From assembly GCA_032095175.1 (NCBI GenBank), contig DAMCZI010000009.1:1-64000 (forward strand): a stretch of DNA of 64,000 bases. Reading direction: 5' to 3'. Numbering within the stretch: the first letter of the stretch is position 1; each line of letters opens with the position of its first letter. The position numbers were made by a program, and so were the translations under genes. This stretch comes from DAMCZI01 sp032095175. GTDB taxonomy: Bacteria; Bacillota; Clostridia; Clostridiales; Caloramatoraceae. Below, piece by piece: positions 36,432 through 45,642 of the stretch. The notes below the pieces were generated by a model, which was given only the letters and a program-made list of their open reading frames with translations, was not told where the DNA came from and made no database searches.

Positions 36432-38552
36432 CTATTGTTTTTCAATACAATCTAATTTATCATTAATGCATATAATATCATTAACTAATTGTTCGCCATT
36501 GTGCTTTTTTATCCAACTTTTCGAAAACTCATATGCTGTATTTCTATAATGGTCATAATTATTAACAATCTCCTTTAGTAAATTAGAAGATTCATTTATA
36601 TCGCTATAAACTAATCCTACTGCACCTAATGGTATATCTTTATATTCATCATTATTATCAAGAAAAGTTATTTCTATATCTGAAATGCTAATTATACTAT
36701 TATCAAAAGCATTACTTAGTAAAAGTTGAATAAACTTACTGTCATTCTCTAGCTTTATTAATGATGAGCACTTATATTCTGAATTTGAATTTTCTACTAT
36801 ATAATAATTATTTTTTAACAATATACAATCATTATTATATTGCTCTACATTCAGCTTCAAGAACAATCCTATTTGTTCATTTGTATATCTAAATCTAAAA
36901 AGCATATATGTTGACTTTGGGACTTCAATTTTAGTTATAATTTCTGAACCACTACCTCCAACTTCTAATTCACTTTTATTGTTTGTATAAACCTTATCGC
37001 ATAATACTTTACCAATATCTGAATTTTTTCTAATTTTACTATTTAATTTATAGAATATACTATTTTTTTTCTCAACAAACTCATTATACTTATTTTTACT
37101 CATCCAATTTAATTCTAAATTACATAATGACTTTACGATTCTTGCATGATTCTTAATTTCTGAATGATATTTATATATTTCACATATAAATTGTTTTGAC
37201 ATCCAAGTTGCCGCTGGGACTATAACTGGTATACCCGCGGAAAGTGATTCTGCTAAAACCCCTGAACTTCGTGCGTAATAGTTTTCAGAATCGTAAAGAA
37301 TCAAATTTATATCTGCTGTAAAAATAAGTTTTTTATATTCTTCTGAGGATAGTGGTTTCAATCTTAAAGTTACCTTATCACTAGGATAATCCATTAACTG
37401 ATCTCTTGCAATTACTGCACTAGGTTCTCCTCCTGGTATATTATAATTTGATTGTATATCAAATTTTATCTTATTGGTATTAACATAATCATTCCACAAA
37501 TCCTGTACTATTTTCGGAAGATATTGATATCCTTTTTCAGTTCTAGCGTCTCCTGCATATACTATTTTTAACGTCTTAGGTATACAATTTATACTTGTCT
37601 TTGGCTTTGTATGTGGTATAGGTAATGTATGAAATTTAGTTACTCCTAAGAAATTATATTGTTCTGTTAATTCATCTGTGTCTGTATAAAAATTAACATT
37701 TTTATCACTTGAATTTTGAATAAAATTATATATTGCATCCCTAATTGCTCTGACATTTTCATTTGTCATAGAATAGGAAGTTTCTCTACCATTAAAAATG
37801 TTTTTTCTAAATAATAAATGATATCCTGCTAATTTTGATTTTTTGTCTTTTTTAAAAAGGTCAATCAATCCCAACATTTCCAATTCCGATATTGTAGGAA
37901 TAAATACGATATCCCCATCTTTCAAATCTAACATATTAAAAAGTTTTTGAGTATCCTTTGTAAACTGCTTCTTTTTTATCTGATTTTGCAAAAACTTGTA
38001 AAAGTATCTTGTATTCTCTCCTTTAACTCCAGAAAACGGATATGTAATAAACTTTATTAGGTTCCTAAAAACAACTTTTAATACACAAAATATTTTTTTT
38101 GTCACTCTGTTAAACATGATTTTTTTAATAATCATAAAAATAATAACTGGTATTATTAGCAGAATTATTGCTAATAAGCTCATATCTGATGTAATTGACA
38201 TGACATTTGAAGAAAGAAACTTTTTTATATTATATCTATTCTTAAGAAATAAGCCTAACCGAGAAAACCTAATATCAAACTTTAGATTGAATAGTCTTTT
38301 ATTTATATGTTTCTTTTTGTTTTTAAGTATTTTGCTATTTGACTTTGGAGAAAAAGTATCCCAATATCCGTATTTATAAACTGGAACTACTTTATCAAAT
38401 ACTATATTATCTTTGCATTTTAACATTTTATTTGTTACCAAAATAGTTTCAAATTCTTTTTCCTTAGCAGCCAGAAGAACATCCTGAGCATATTCTAAAT
38501 AATGTCCTCCTACATTAACTATAGATTGATCAATCAATATGAACTTTCTCAC
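36432..38552 (-). CDS. Large glycosyltransferase with internal membrane segment
   Basis: The product has 706 residues. It opens with KFILIDQSIVNVGGHYLEYA, a GT4-like acceptor loop (GGH-Y). A strongly hydrophobic stretch at about 124-143 splits the N-terminal half. The donor half has KIVYAGDARTEKGYQYLP, then NLILYDSENYYARSSGVLAE and SAGIPVIVP, again GT4-like. About 150 residues after it (from about 520) form a beta-rich domain of unknown type, then a helical end (KEIVNNYDHYRNTAYEFSKS, WIKKHNG). A badly decayed paralogue lies at 43216-43867. It starts at GTG behind GGGGGAAG. The donor sugar is unknown; heptose is possible given the neighbours. Confidence 0.8.
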   Translation of the reverse strand: MRKFILIDQSIVNVGGHYLEYAQDVLLAAKEKEFETILVTNKMLKCKDNIVFDKVVPVYKYGYWDTFSPKSNSKILKNKKKHINKRLFNLKFDIRFSRLGLFLKNRYNIKKFLSSNVMSITSDMSLLAIILLIIPVIIFMIIKKIMFNRVTKKIFCVLKVVFRNLIKFITYPFSGVKGENTRYFYKFLQNQIKKKQFTKDTQKLFNMLDLKDGDIVFIPTISELEMLGLIDLFKKDKKSKLAGYHLLFRKNIFNGRETSYSMTNENVRAIRDAIYNFIQNSSDKNVNFYTDTDELTEQYNFLGVTKFHTLPIPHTKPKTSINCIPKTLKIVYAGDARTEKGYQYLPKIVQDLWNDYVNTNKIKFDIQSNYNIPGGEPSAVIARDQLMDYPSDKVTLRLKPLSSEEYKKLIFTADINLILYDSENYYARSSGVLAESLSAGIPVIVPAATWMSKQFICEIYKYHSEIKNHARIVKSLCNLELNWMSKNKYNEFVEKKNSIFYKLNSKIRKNSDIGKVLCDKVYTNNKSELEVGGSGSEIITKIEVPKSTYMLFRFRYTNEQIGLFLKLNVEQYNNDCILLKNNYYIVENSNSEYKCSSLIKLENDSKFIQLLLSNAFDNSIISISDIEITFLDNNDEYKDIPLGAVGLVYSDINESSNLLKEIVNNYDHYRNTAYEFSKSWIKKHNGEQLVNDIICINDKLDCIEKQ

Positions 38553-38597
38553 TAATAATCTTCCCCCTATTGTTTATATATCTATAAGTTTCAAAAC

Positions 38598-39137
38598 TTA
38601 TATAAAATATTTAAATACACATTCTTTCAGGCTCAACGAATTCCCATATGGATTAATATCTTTGCCCATCATTAAATCCTTATTATTTATAAATATATTT
38701 TTGCATCCAATTGTTTTACCAGCTAACATATCTGTGATAGAATCTCCAATCATATACGAAGTGTCAAAATCTATATCAGGAAATTCCATTAATGCCTTCA
38801 AAAACATACCTATATCCGGCTTTCTGCAATTACACTCATTTTTATCATGAGGACAATAATAAATTGCATCAAAACATGCATTATATTTTGAAAGTTCACT
38901 TTGCATATTATTATGTATTGTTTTTAAATCATCTTCAGTCATAAGCTTTCTTGCAATACCCCTTTGATTGGTTATTAAAATAAGTCTATAACCTGATTGT
39001 TTTAACTTACTCATGGCTTCTATAACTCCTGGCAGGAATTTAAATTCTTGCCAGGACCTTATATATTCTCCTTCTGGTGCCTTAACATTTATGACACCAT
39101 CTCTGTCTAAAAAAATGGTTTTTCCATTATACTTCAT
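38598..39137 (-). CDS. gmhB: D-glycero-D-manno-heptose 1,7-bisphosphate phosphatase
   Basis: This HAD-family enzyme removes the C7 phosphate in the GDP-heptose route. The product has 179 residues. The nucleophile motif FLDRDGVINV is at the N-terminus, the second motif LILITNQRGIAR follows, the zinc loop CPHDKNECNC (Cys, His, Cys, Cys) is typical for GmhB, and MIGDSITDMLAGK is the last HAD motif. ATG 39137 is preferred because AAAGGG lies at the right distance and residues from there match the family; the gene then overlaps the end of gmhA by 11 bases, so the two are translationally coupled. Confidence 0.93.
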   Translation of the reverse strand: MKYNGKTIFLDRDGVINVKAPEGEYIRSWQEFKFLPGVIEAMSKLKQSGYRLILITNQRGIARKLMTEDDLKTIHNNMQSELSKYNACFDAIYYCPHDKNECNCRKPDIGMFLKALMEFPDIDFDTSYMIGDSITDMLAGKTIGCKNIFINNKDLMMGKDINPYGNSLSLKECVFKYFI

Positions 39138-39705
39138 CAAAAAGCCCTTTCTCAACAAATTGGCATATAATGTGTCCAATCAAAATATGACACTCTTGTA
39201 TTCTTGGTGTATCGGAAGATGGAACTGCAATGCATATATCAACATGATCTTTAAGCTTTCCTCCACCTATTCCTGTCAATCCTATAGTATATATTCCAAG
39301 TTTTTTTGCTTCAATCATTGCGTTTATAACATTCTTAGAATTGCCACTTGTAGTTATTCCAATGGCTACATCTCCAATTTTTCCAAAGGCGTTTATCTGC
39401 CTTGAAAAAACATCCTCATAGGAATAATCATTACCAATTGCAGTTAGTGAAGAAGTATTCACAGTAAGTGCTTGGGCTGGGAGGGGTCTCCTTTCCATGT
39501 AAAACTTACCTACAAGTTCTGCAGCAATATGCTGTGCATCTGCTGCGCTTCCACCATTGCCAAATATCAATACTTTATTACCGTTTCTATAGGCATCTAT
39601 TAGCTTATTCGCAGCTTTATCTATCAAATCTACATGATTTAAAAGTTGTTTCTTTACATTAATACTTTCATTAATACAATTTTCGATAGAACTTTTAAAA
39701 TCCAT
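39127..39705 (-). CDS. gmhA: Sedoheptulose-7-phosphate isomerase
   Basis: The enzyme converts sedoheptulose 7-phosphate to D-glycero-D-manno-heptose 7-phosphate in the cytosol, the first step of the heptose pathway. The product has 192 residues, the normal length. The SIS fold is marked by FGNGGSAADAQHIAAELVGK and later AIGITTSGNSKNVINA, and the final segment EC-H-I-x-x-H-I-I-C carries the conserved His residues. The start ATG has AAGGAG upstream. It is part of the tight run hddC-hddA-gmhA-gmhB. Confidence 0.96.
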   Translation of the reverse strand: MDFKSSIENCINESINVKKQLLNHVDLIDKAANKLIDAYRNGNKVLIFGNGGSAADAQHIAAELVGKFYMERRPLPAQALTVNTSSLTAIGNDYSYEDVFSRQINAFGKIGDVAIGITTSGNSKNVINAMIEAKKLGIYTIGLTGIGGGKLKDHVDICIAVPSSDTPRIQECHILIGHIICQFVEKGLFDEV

Positions 39706-39731
39706 TTTGCATTTCTCCTTATTATATTAAT

Positions 39732-40712
39732 TTAAGCATGAATAACGTGACTTCCTGTAGAATTAATTTTTATTGGTACTATTTCGTAATCCTTCAGTTT
39801 CTCTGCTACATCCTTTCTTTTCTCGGGCGGAACAAAAAATAAAATAAATCCGCCTCCGCCTGCTCCCAAAAGTTTTCCACCAATTGCACCAGCTTCAATA
39901 CCTTGCTTATATATGACATTTATCTGGTCATTTGACATACTCTTATCTAGCTGAGATTTTAGACACCAGGTTTCATGTAGCAACTCTCCAAATGGAATCA
40001 AACTTCCGTTTCCAGTTAATATGTTTTGTGCTTCATCTACCATTTTTCTCATTCTCTTTAGCCTATCTAAATTGAAACTTATGTTTTGTATTTGTTTCTT
40101 TGCAAATTCACCTGAGCGGCGTTTTATGCCTGTAAAAACTAATAATAAATGATCTTCAAATTCTTTCATGCGTTCTGGAGTTAATGAGATTCTGTTTACA
40201 ATAATATCATCTGTTTTCCTAAATTCAATTACATTAAGTCCTCCAACAGCTGCAAATGTTTGATCCTGACATCCAACAGAATCCTTTAAAATTTCACGTT
40301 CTACTTCAATTGCTTTATATGCTAATTCTATAGGGCTGACATATTTGCCTTGGTGTGAATATAATGTATTTAATAATCCTACAACAAACGTTGATGATGT
40401 ACCAAGCCCGGAGAAAGAAGGTAAATCAGCAACATAATCAACTTCCACATCTTTACTTATGCCACAATACTTAAGGCATTCTCTAAATGGTGCATGTTGT
40501 ATTTCTTCAACGTTCTTTGCACATTCAACCTGCCTATAAGATATTCTAAGATTATAATCAAATAGTTTGGAGTAAAAATTCGATGCAGAAATGTATGCAT
40601 ATTTATCAATTGTTGTTCCTAACACAGCACCTCCGTGTTGTGTAAAGTATTCCGGGTAATCTGTGCCACCGCCAAAAAAACTTACTCTAAATGGTGTTTC
40701 TGTTATAATCAA
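39732..40712 (-). CDS. hddA: D-glycero-alpha-D-manno-heptose 7-phosphate kinase
   Basis: This GHMP-family kinase phosphorylates heptose 7-phosphate at C1. The product has about 326 residues. The N-terminal TETPFRVSFFGGGTDYPEYF is specific for HddA, the ATP loop is PSFSGLGTSSTFVVG, and the C-terminal GGKLLGAGGGGFILFF is motif 3 of GHMP kinases. TTG 40712 is the likely start: AGGGGTG lies seven bases upstream and the protein then begins MIITETPF as in the family; GTG 40721 falls in the ribosome site. The 5' end overlaps the end of hddC by 26 bases. Confidence 0.95.
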   Translation of the reverse strand: MIITETPFRVSFFGGGTDYPEYFTQHGGAVLGTTIDKYAYISASNFYSKLFDYNLRISYRQVECAKNVEEIQHAPFRECLKYCGISKDVEVDYVADLPSFSGLGTSSTFVVGLLNTLYSHQGKYVSPIELAYKAIEVEREILKDSVGCQDQTFAAVGGLNVIEFRKTDDIIVNRISLTPERMKEFEDHLLLVFTGIKRRSGEFAKKQIQNISFNLDRLKRMRKMVDEAQNILTGNGSLIPFGELLHETWCLKSQLDKSMSNDQINVIYKQGIEAGAIGGKLLGAGGGGFILFFVPPEKRKDVAEKLKDYEIVPIKINSTGSHVIHA

Positions 40713-41454
40713 ATAAATCACCCCTATTTAAATTTTCCTGTATAAAGTGTTCTGCCTGTCCTAAACTTTCTGGTGTTCCTATATCAATGAATGGAACCTC
40801 ACATTTAAACACTTTTATTCTAGCCTTATTTTTTAATAAGTGTGGAAATACATCTACTTCCATGCTTAATGGAAATTTTTGAGGAAACATTGATATTAGC
40901 TCTCTTTTCAGTATGTATACTCCGGCATTTATAATTCCTGAACCTGGTGCTTTTTCTTTAAAGCCTCTCAAAAAGCCATTTTCATCGATATCTAGTGTTC
41001 CATACCTTGAAACATCTTTCATATAGGTACCAATAATAATGCCATCTATATTATCATATCTAAGCATGTTCCATACATCACCTAAATTAGAGAGCACCAT
41101 TGAATCGCCATTGGTTAAAAGCAGGTATTTATAACTATCTGCTTCCTTAGCTGCAAGCATAAATCCTCCGCCTGTTCCCAATGGTTCCTTCTCAATAACT
41201 GATTTTATATTTACATTATCAATATTTATACCTTTTAAATACTCTTGTGCCACTTCAGCCAGATAACCTAATGAAATAATATAATTTTCTATGCCCTGTT
41301 TCTTTAAATACCTGATTAACCATTCTATAAAAGGCTTGTCCAATACTTTAATCATAGGTTTGGGAACATTATTGCATATATTACCAAGCCTAGTACCCCT
41401 TCCACCAGCTAATATAACTGCACAAAAATCACTACTTATATCAAAAGACTCCAT
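40687..41454 (-). CDS. hddC: Heptose 1-phosphate nucleotidyltransferase
   Basis: The product has 255 residues and a nucleotidyltransferase fold: AVILAGGRGTRLG, then VPKPMIKVLDKPFIEWLI, and EKEPLGTGGGFMLA. HddC makes GDP-D-glycero-alpha-D-manno-heptose from the 1-phosphate and GTP. The choice of GTP is inferred from company with hddA, gmhA and gmhB. It overlaps hddA by 26 bases and follows a reductase-like SDR gene by one base, a very tight operon. Confidence 0.9.
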   Translation of the reverse strand: MESFDISSDFCAVILAGGRGTRLGNICNNVPKPMIKVLDKPFIEWLIRYLKKQGIENYIISLGYLAEVAQEYLKGINIDNVNIKSVIEKEPLGTGGGFMLAAKEADSYKYLLLTNGDSMVLSNLGDVWNMLRYDNIDGIIIGTYMKDVSRYGTLDIDENGFLRGFKEKAPGSGIINAGVYILKRELISMFPQKFPLSMEVDVFPHLLKNKARIKVFKCEVPFIDIGTPESLGQAEHFIQENLNRGDLFDYNRNTI

Positions 41455-41455
41455 T

Positions 41456-42226
41456 TTATTTCTCCTTATTTGCTAACACAAAGTCAGCTACAGTCTTTTT
41501 CGTTATAGGCATATCTGTATATTTAGATATCTTGTTTATATTCACCTCATATTTAACTTTGGGACTGTTAGATTTGACCTCTATATTCTTATTAAGAAGT
41601 ACTGTTATATCCTTAAGCTTTACCAATCCATTTCCACATAGATTAAAAATCTCTTTGTTAAATCCTTTGTCAATTAAACTCAATATAATTTCAGCAGCAT
41701 CATCTGTATTTATAAACTGTAATTCACTTTCAAGATCAACCCATAAAGGTTTATCATTCATAATATCAAATATTGGATTCTTAAGCATTCCTTTACCAAC
41801 AAAACCACCCATACGAAATATCATCCAGTTATTCGCTACATGTCTTACACATTGTTCCGCAATATGCTTATGAAATCCATAAGTGCTTTGCTTTTCGATA
41901 TCTATAACCATATCTTCACTAGTGTTTTCTACTGAAGAACAATCTGGGTAAACATCGCAGGAAGACAAATAAATGTATTTAACATACTTAAAATCTTCAA
42001 GTGAAGCTCTAACACTTTTAACCGAAGCATCAAATTCCCATACAGGCTCTTCATTTGCAAGAAACTTTTTCGAATTTCCATTAGCATTTATGAATATATC
42101 ACAATTTTTGCCAATAAATTCACTATAATTATCTCTAGTTATAACAACATATTCTCTATTTTCCTTTTCACATACACGTGCTATTGCTGAACCAACAAAT
42201 CCATTTCCACCCATGATGAATATCAT
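41456..42226 (-). CDS. NAD-dependent epimerase/dehydratase family protein
   Basis: The product has 256 residues of the extended SDR type. The nucleotide-binding GGNGFVGSAIARV is at the N-terminus, a Y-G-F-H-K version of the Y-x3-K catalytic pair follows near residue 125 (STYGFHKHIAEQ), and IYLSSCDVYPD carries the Ser of the triad. It is shorter than typical sugar 4,6-dehydratases, so a reductase or epimerase step is more likely. It lies between a GDP-fucose-synthase-like gene and hddC, so the substrate may be GDP-heptose or a derived sugar (inference). Confidence 0.82.
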   Translation of the reverse strand: MIFIMGGNGFVGSAIARVCEKENREYVVITRDNYSEFIGKNCDIFINANGNSKKFLANEEPVWEFDASVKSVRASLEDFKYVKYIYLSSCDVYPDCSSVENTSEDMVIDIEKQSTYGFHKHIAEQCVRHVANNWMIFRMGGFVGKGMLKNPIFDIMNDKPLWVDLESELQFINTDDAAEIILSLIDKGFNKEIFNLCGNGLVKLKDITVLLNKNIEVKSNSPKVKYEVNINKISKYTDMPITKKTVADFVLANKEK

Positions 42227-42237
42227 AGTTGCTCCTC

Positions 42238-43191
42238 CTAAAGTCTAATATTATCTCCCTTATTATGATAATTCTTTTCAAACCATTCAATAGTGTTTTT
42301 TAAGCCATCATGCATAGATGTAGGGCAATCTATCCCTAATGAGTTTAACTTTGTTACATCGAATATTTTTATCATCTGTCCATCTGGCTTTTCTGTATCC
42401 CAAACAATTCTTCCCTTATATCCTACTAATTCCTTTATTGTTTCTGCTAGTTCCTTTATTGTAGTACTTTTACCTGAGGATATATTAATTGGTTCACTTG
42501 AATCATAGTTTTCTATAAAATATGGAATAGTTCTTGCAACATCACCTGCATAAACAAAATCCCTTTGAGGACTTCCAGTTCCCCACATAACAACTTCTTC
42601 TACTCCAGACAGCTTAGCTTCATAGTATCTTCTAATCATAGCAGGTACCACGTGAGATTCTTTATTTCTAAAATTATCATATTCACCATACATGTTGCCT
42701 GGAATAATTACTACTGAATTAAATCCATACTGTGTTCTATAACTTCTGCTTGCAACTATACCCATTTTCTTGGCTGATGAATATCCTGCACTTTCATTTT
42801 GAGGGTAACCCTGCCACATCTGCTCTTCATTAATTGGCGAAGTTGCTGCAGATGGGTAACTGCATCCGCCCATTGGATAAATCATCTTTTTTACTCCATA
42901 TTTTGCAGCAGCTTCAAAGACCAATGAAGTTAGTATTATATTTCTATAAAAAAAGTCTGCTGGGAATTTACGGTTTGCCTCAATTCCACCAGAGTATGCA
43001 GCCAAATGAATCAATATATCTGGTTTCTTTTCATCAAACATCCTCTTAACTTCTATAGGATCCATAAGATCATAGTCTTTACTTGATAGTCCTGTCACAT
43101 TTTCCTTACCATAACGCTCAATGAGAACCGGCATAAGGTGACCACCAAGGAAACCTGTAGACCCAGTAACTACTATATTATTAATCTCCAT
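42238..43191 (-). CDS. GDP-L-fucose synthase-like epimerase/reductase
   Basis: The product has 317 residues. TGSTGFLGGH is the NADP-binding loop, Ser111 and Cys110 are in GGCSYPS, and Tyr137 with Lys141 are in GYSSAKKMG. The arrangement IEANRKFPADFFYRNI followed by these motifs is that of the WcaG/Fcl family, which epimerises and reduces GDP-4-keto-6-deoxy sugars. No GDP-mannose 4,6-dehydratase is in this window, and the heptose genes follow directly. Enzymes of this family also work on GDP-heptose derivatives in Campylobacter, so modification of GDP-heptose is an alternative to fucose. Confidence 0.85.
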   Translation of the reverse strand: MEINNIVVTGSTGFLGGHLMPVLIERYGKENVTGLSSKDYDLMDPIEVKRMFDEKKPDILIHLAAYSGGIEANRKFPADFFYRNIILTSLVFEAAAKYGVKKMIYPMGGCSYPSAATSPINEEQMWQGYPQNESAGYSSAKKMGIVASRSYRTQYGFNSVVIIPGNMYGEYDNFRNKESHVVPAMIRRYYEAKLSGVEEVVMWGTGSPQRDFVYAGDVARTIPYFIENYDSSEPINISSGKSTTIKELAETIKELVGYKGRIVWDTEKPDGQMIKIFDVTKLNSLGIDCPTSMHDGLKNTIEWFEKNYHNKGDNIRL

Positions 43192-43215
43192 TTAAAATCC
43201 TCCTTAATAAATGAA

Positions 43216-43867
43216 TTAATTCATCCTATTTTTAGATAGCTCACCTATCAATTTTTCTGCATTATGCTTCTCTATCCAATAATTCGAAAACCCTTGAGCC
43301 ATTTTATAATAATGAGAAAAGTTATCTATTATATCCTTAAGTAAAACAGGAATTTCATTATTGTTGGTATAAAAACTATATCTCAATCTTTCAATAGACT
43401 TTTCTTAAAAAGTTCATATGTAGATTTAGCAAAAGAATTTTTTCTTTGTACTCTTCCGATTTTTCTAATTAAATTTATAAATAGGAATATAGATATTTTT
43501 AAACCGTTGAGTGTTTTTCCCCTACAGTTTAATAAACCTAAATATTTATTCACTTTTTAGCATTATGAGGTACTGCCTATTTCCACATTTTTTACTTTAT
43601 CCCTAACCCCAAATATTCCTTCACTTGTAAAACATTTTATATTATACGCTAAATCCTTGCTTGTTTTTTTATACCCCAAAAGTCATATTCATACTCTGGA
43701 AATATATGAAAATTCTTATTATTTTCTTCAGATTTAAATTCCTTATTTGTTACAAGGAATACTTCATATTTCTTACTTTTTCCTGCCTCTTATACATTAA
43801 TTGCATACTCATAATAATGACCGCCATATTCTCTGATTGAGTGATCTATAAGAATAAACTTAAGCAC
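43216..43867 (-). pseudogene. Decayed paralogue of the 706-residue glycosyltransferase
   Basis: Reading the minus strand, codons from GTG 43867 give KFILIDHSIREYGGHYYEYA, close to the N-terminus of the gene at 36432-38552, then a stop inside the frame, then EVFLVTNKEF matching its ILVTNKM segment. At the other end, codons up to stop 43216 give LLKDIIDNFSHYYKMA and FSNYWIEKHNAEKLIGEL, matching the functional C-terminus (LLKEIVNNYDHYRNTA, SWIKKHNGEQL). The middle, about 1.4 kb, is lost. This explains the 706-bp spacer 43192-43897. Confidence 0.8.
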
Positions 43868-43897
43868 ATTTTTTTACCTTCCCTTATTTCTAATCTT

Positions 43898-44839
43898 CTA
43901 TATATTTGAGTATTTTGTATTTTTAATGATTGTATAAACTTTAATTAATTCCTGGATTCCAAAGTCTAATGAATACTTAGTCTCAAATCCGGTTTTTTCA
44001 ATTTTTTCATTTAATACAATATAATCTCTCTTATCCGGATCCTTTCCAATTTCTGACTCCATGTAAATAAAATTAGGCAAATACTTTTTAATTTCAGCAC
44101 ACAATTCCAATTTCGATAAATTTGCATCACTTAATCCAACATTATAGGTTTCATTTTTCATTGAATCAAAATTATTAATTGTATGAATGAATGCACGAGC
44201 AGCATCTCTTACATGTAAGTAGTTTCTCTTAAAAAGCCCTTCAAATACTACTACTGTTCTGTCTGTAACTGCACGATACACAAAATCATTCACAAGTAAG
44301 TCTAATCTCATTCTAGGTGATGCGCCAAATATGGTAGCAAACCTAAAAGTAACTGCATTTCCCGATTCTATAACAGCTTTCTCTGCTTCTACCTTTGTTT
44401 TACCATAAATTGAGATTGGCTGTAATGGTGATTCTTCTGTACAATACTTTCCTTTTTCTCCAACTCCATATCCACTGTTTGTACATGGATAAATAATTTT
44501 TTGTTCTTTAGATCTCAATGATAATAACAATTTTATCGCATCAAGATTAATGGTTTGCGCAGCTACCTGATCATACTCGCAAAGTGGAAATCCAACCATT
44601 GCAGCAAGTGGTATAATTATATCTGCATCCTTCATTGCATCTTTAAGAATATTTTTATTTCTGCAATCCCCTCTTACAACAGAGAAGTTATCATTATAAC
44701 AGCAGTCTAATAAGCTATTTTGGGCATAGTGAAAATTATCTAATACCTTTACTGAATATCCTTCATTTAATAAGGCAGGTACTAAAATTGAACCAATATA
44801 TCCTGCGCCGCCAGTTACTAATATTTTCTCTTTTTCCAT
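43898..44839 (-). CDS. NAD-dependent epimerase/dehydratase (SDR)
   Basis: The product has 313 residues. ILVTGGAGYIGSILVPALL is the Rossmann loop, and SIYGKTKVEAE carries Tyr145 and Lys149 of the active site. The Thr-Asn-Ser-Gly stretch PCTNSGYGVG takes the place of the usual S/T of the triad. The late FEGLFKRNYLHVRDAARAF is typical of nucleotide-sugar SDRs. Its precise reaction is unknown; related proteins often sit in loci with heptose or with other GDP sugars. The start ATG follows AGGAGGTATTTATAA. It lies just downstream of the exporter genes. Confidence 0.85.
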   Translation of the reverse strand: MEKEKILVTGGAGYIGSILVPALLNEGYSVKVLDNFHYAQNSLLDCCYNDNFSVVRGDCRNKNILKDAMKDADIIIPLAAMVGFPLCEYDQVAAQTINLDAIKLLLSLRSKEQKIIYPCTNSGYGVGEKGKYCTEESPLQPISIYGKTKVEAEKAVIESGNAVTFRFATIFGASPRMRLDLLVNDFVYRAVTDRTVVVFEGLFKRNYLHVRDAARAFIHTINNFDSMKNETYNVGLSDANLSKLELCAEIKKYLPNFIYMESEIGKDPDKRDYIVLNEKIEKTGFETKYSLDFGIQELIKVYTIIKNTKYSNI

Positions 44840-44896
44840 TTATAAATACCTCCTAATGTATTATGTTTAAATAAAATCTATAGATAGAATTTATGT

Positions 44897-45631
44897 TTAA
44901 CTATTTTTGTATTGCTCACATACATTTTTTACATTTCCCACAATCTTTAATTTACCATGATCTAACCATGCAACCCTATCACACATTTCTTCTATTTGCT
45001 TTATTGAATGTGATACTAATATAACAGTAGTTCCCCTTTCTATTATGCTATGAATCCTTTTTTCGCATTTTTCTTGAAAGTGAAAGTCTCCTACTGATAA
45101 TATCTCATCAACAATTAGTATATCAGGTTGAACTAATGTAGCTACAGCAAATCCTAATCTCGCAATCATACCTGATGAATAATTTTTTATTGGGATATCC
45201 AAAAATTCCTGCAACTCTGAGAACTCAACTATTTCATTAAACTTTTCATCCATAACTTTTTTAGAATATCCCAATATTGCTCCATTTAAATATATATTTT
45301 CTCTAGCTGTCAATTCAGAATCAAAACCTGCTCCAAGTTCTATTAATGGTGCCATCGTTCCCATTACAATAACACTTCCCTTTGTTGGCTTTAGTACTCC
45401 TGCTATAACTTTTAAAATAGTACTTTTTCCAGCTCCATTAAAACCAACAATACCAAATACTTCACCTTTTTTTATTTTAAATGAAACATCCTGCAATGCC
45501 CAAAACTCTTTAAATAATAATTGTTTTTTTATTAACTTTATCAAATATTCTTTTAAGCTATTCACTCTCTCATTACACATATTAAAACACATAGAAATAT
45601 TATTTACCTCGATTATATAATTATCTTGCAT
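44897..45631 (-). CDS. wzt: ABC exporter ATPase (Wzt/TagH type)
   Basis: This is the cytosolic ATPase of a glycan exporter. The product has 244 residues: Walker A GFNGAGKST (63-71), signature YSSGM (151-155) and Walker B ILIVDE (171-176). The stretch APLIELGAGFDSELTARENI is specific for polysaccharide and teichoic acid ATPases. It lacks the C-terminal sugar-binding domain of the longer Wzt forms, so export is probably not coupled to recognition of a chain end through this protein. The permease gene ends 11 bases upstream, so both form one unit. The presence of this pair and the absence of a Wzx flippase suggest the ABC-dependent route of assembly. Confidence 0.93.
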   Translation of the reverse strand: MQDNYIIEVNNISMCFNMCNERVNSLKEYLIKLIKKQLLFKEFWALQDVSFKIKKGEVFGIVGFNGAGKSTILKVIAGVLKPTKGSVIVMGTMAPLIELGAGFDSELTARENIYLNGAILGYSKKVMDEKFNEIVEFSELQEFLDIPIKNYSSGMIARLGFAVATLVQPDILIVDEILSVGDFHFQEKCEKRIHSIIERGTTVILVSHSIKQIEEMCDRVAWLDHGKLKIVGNVKNVCEQYKNS

Positions 45632-45642
45632 ATTAACCTCGC

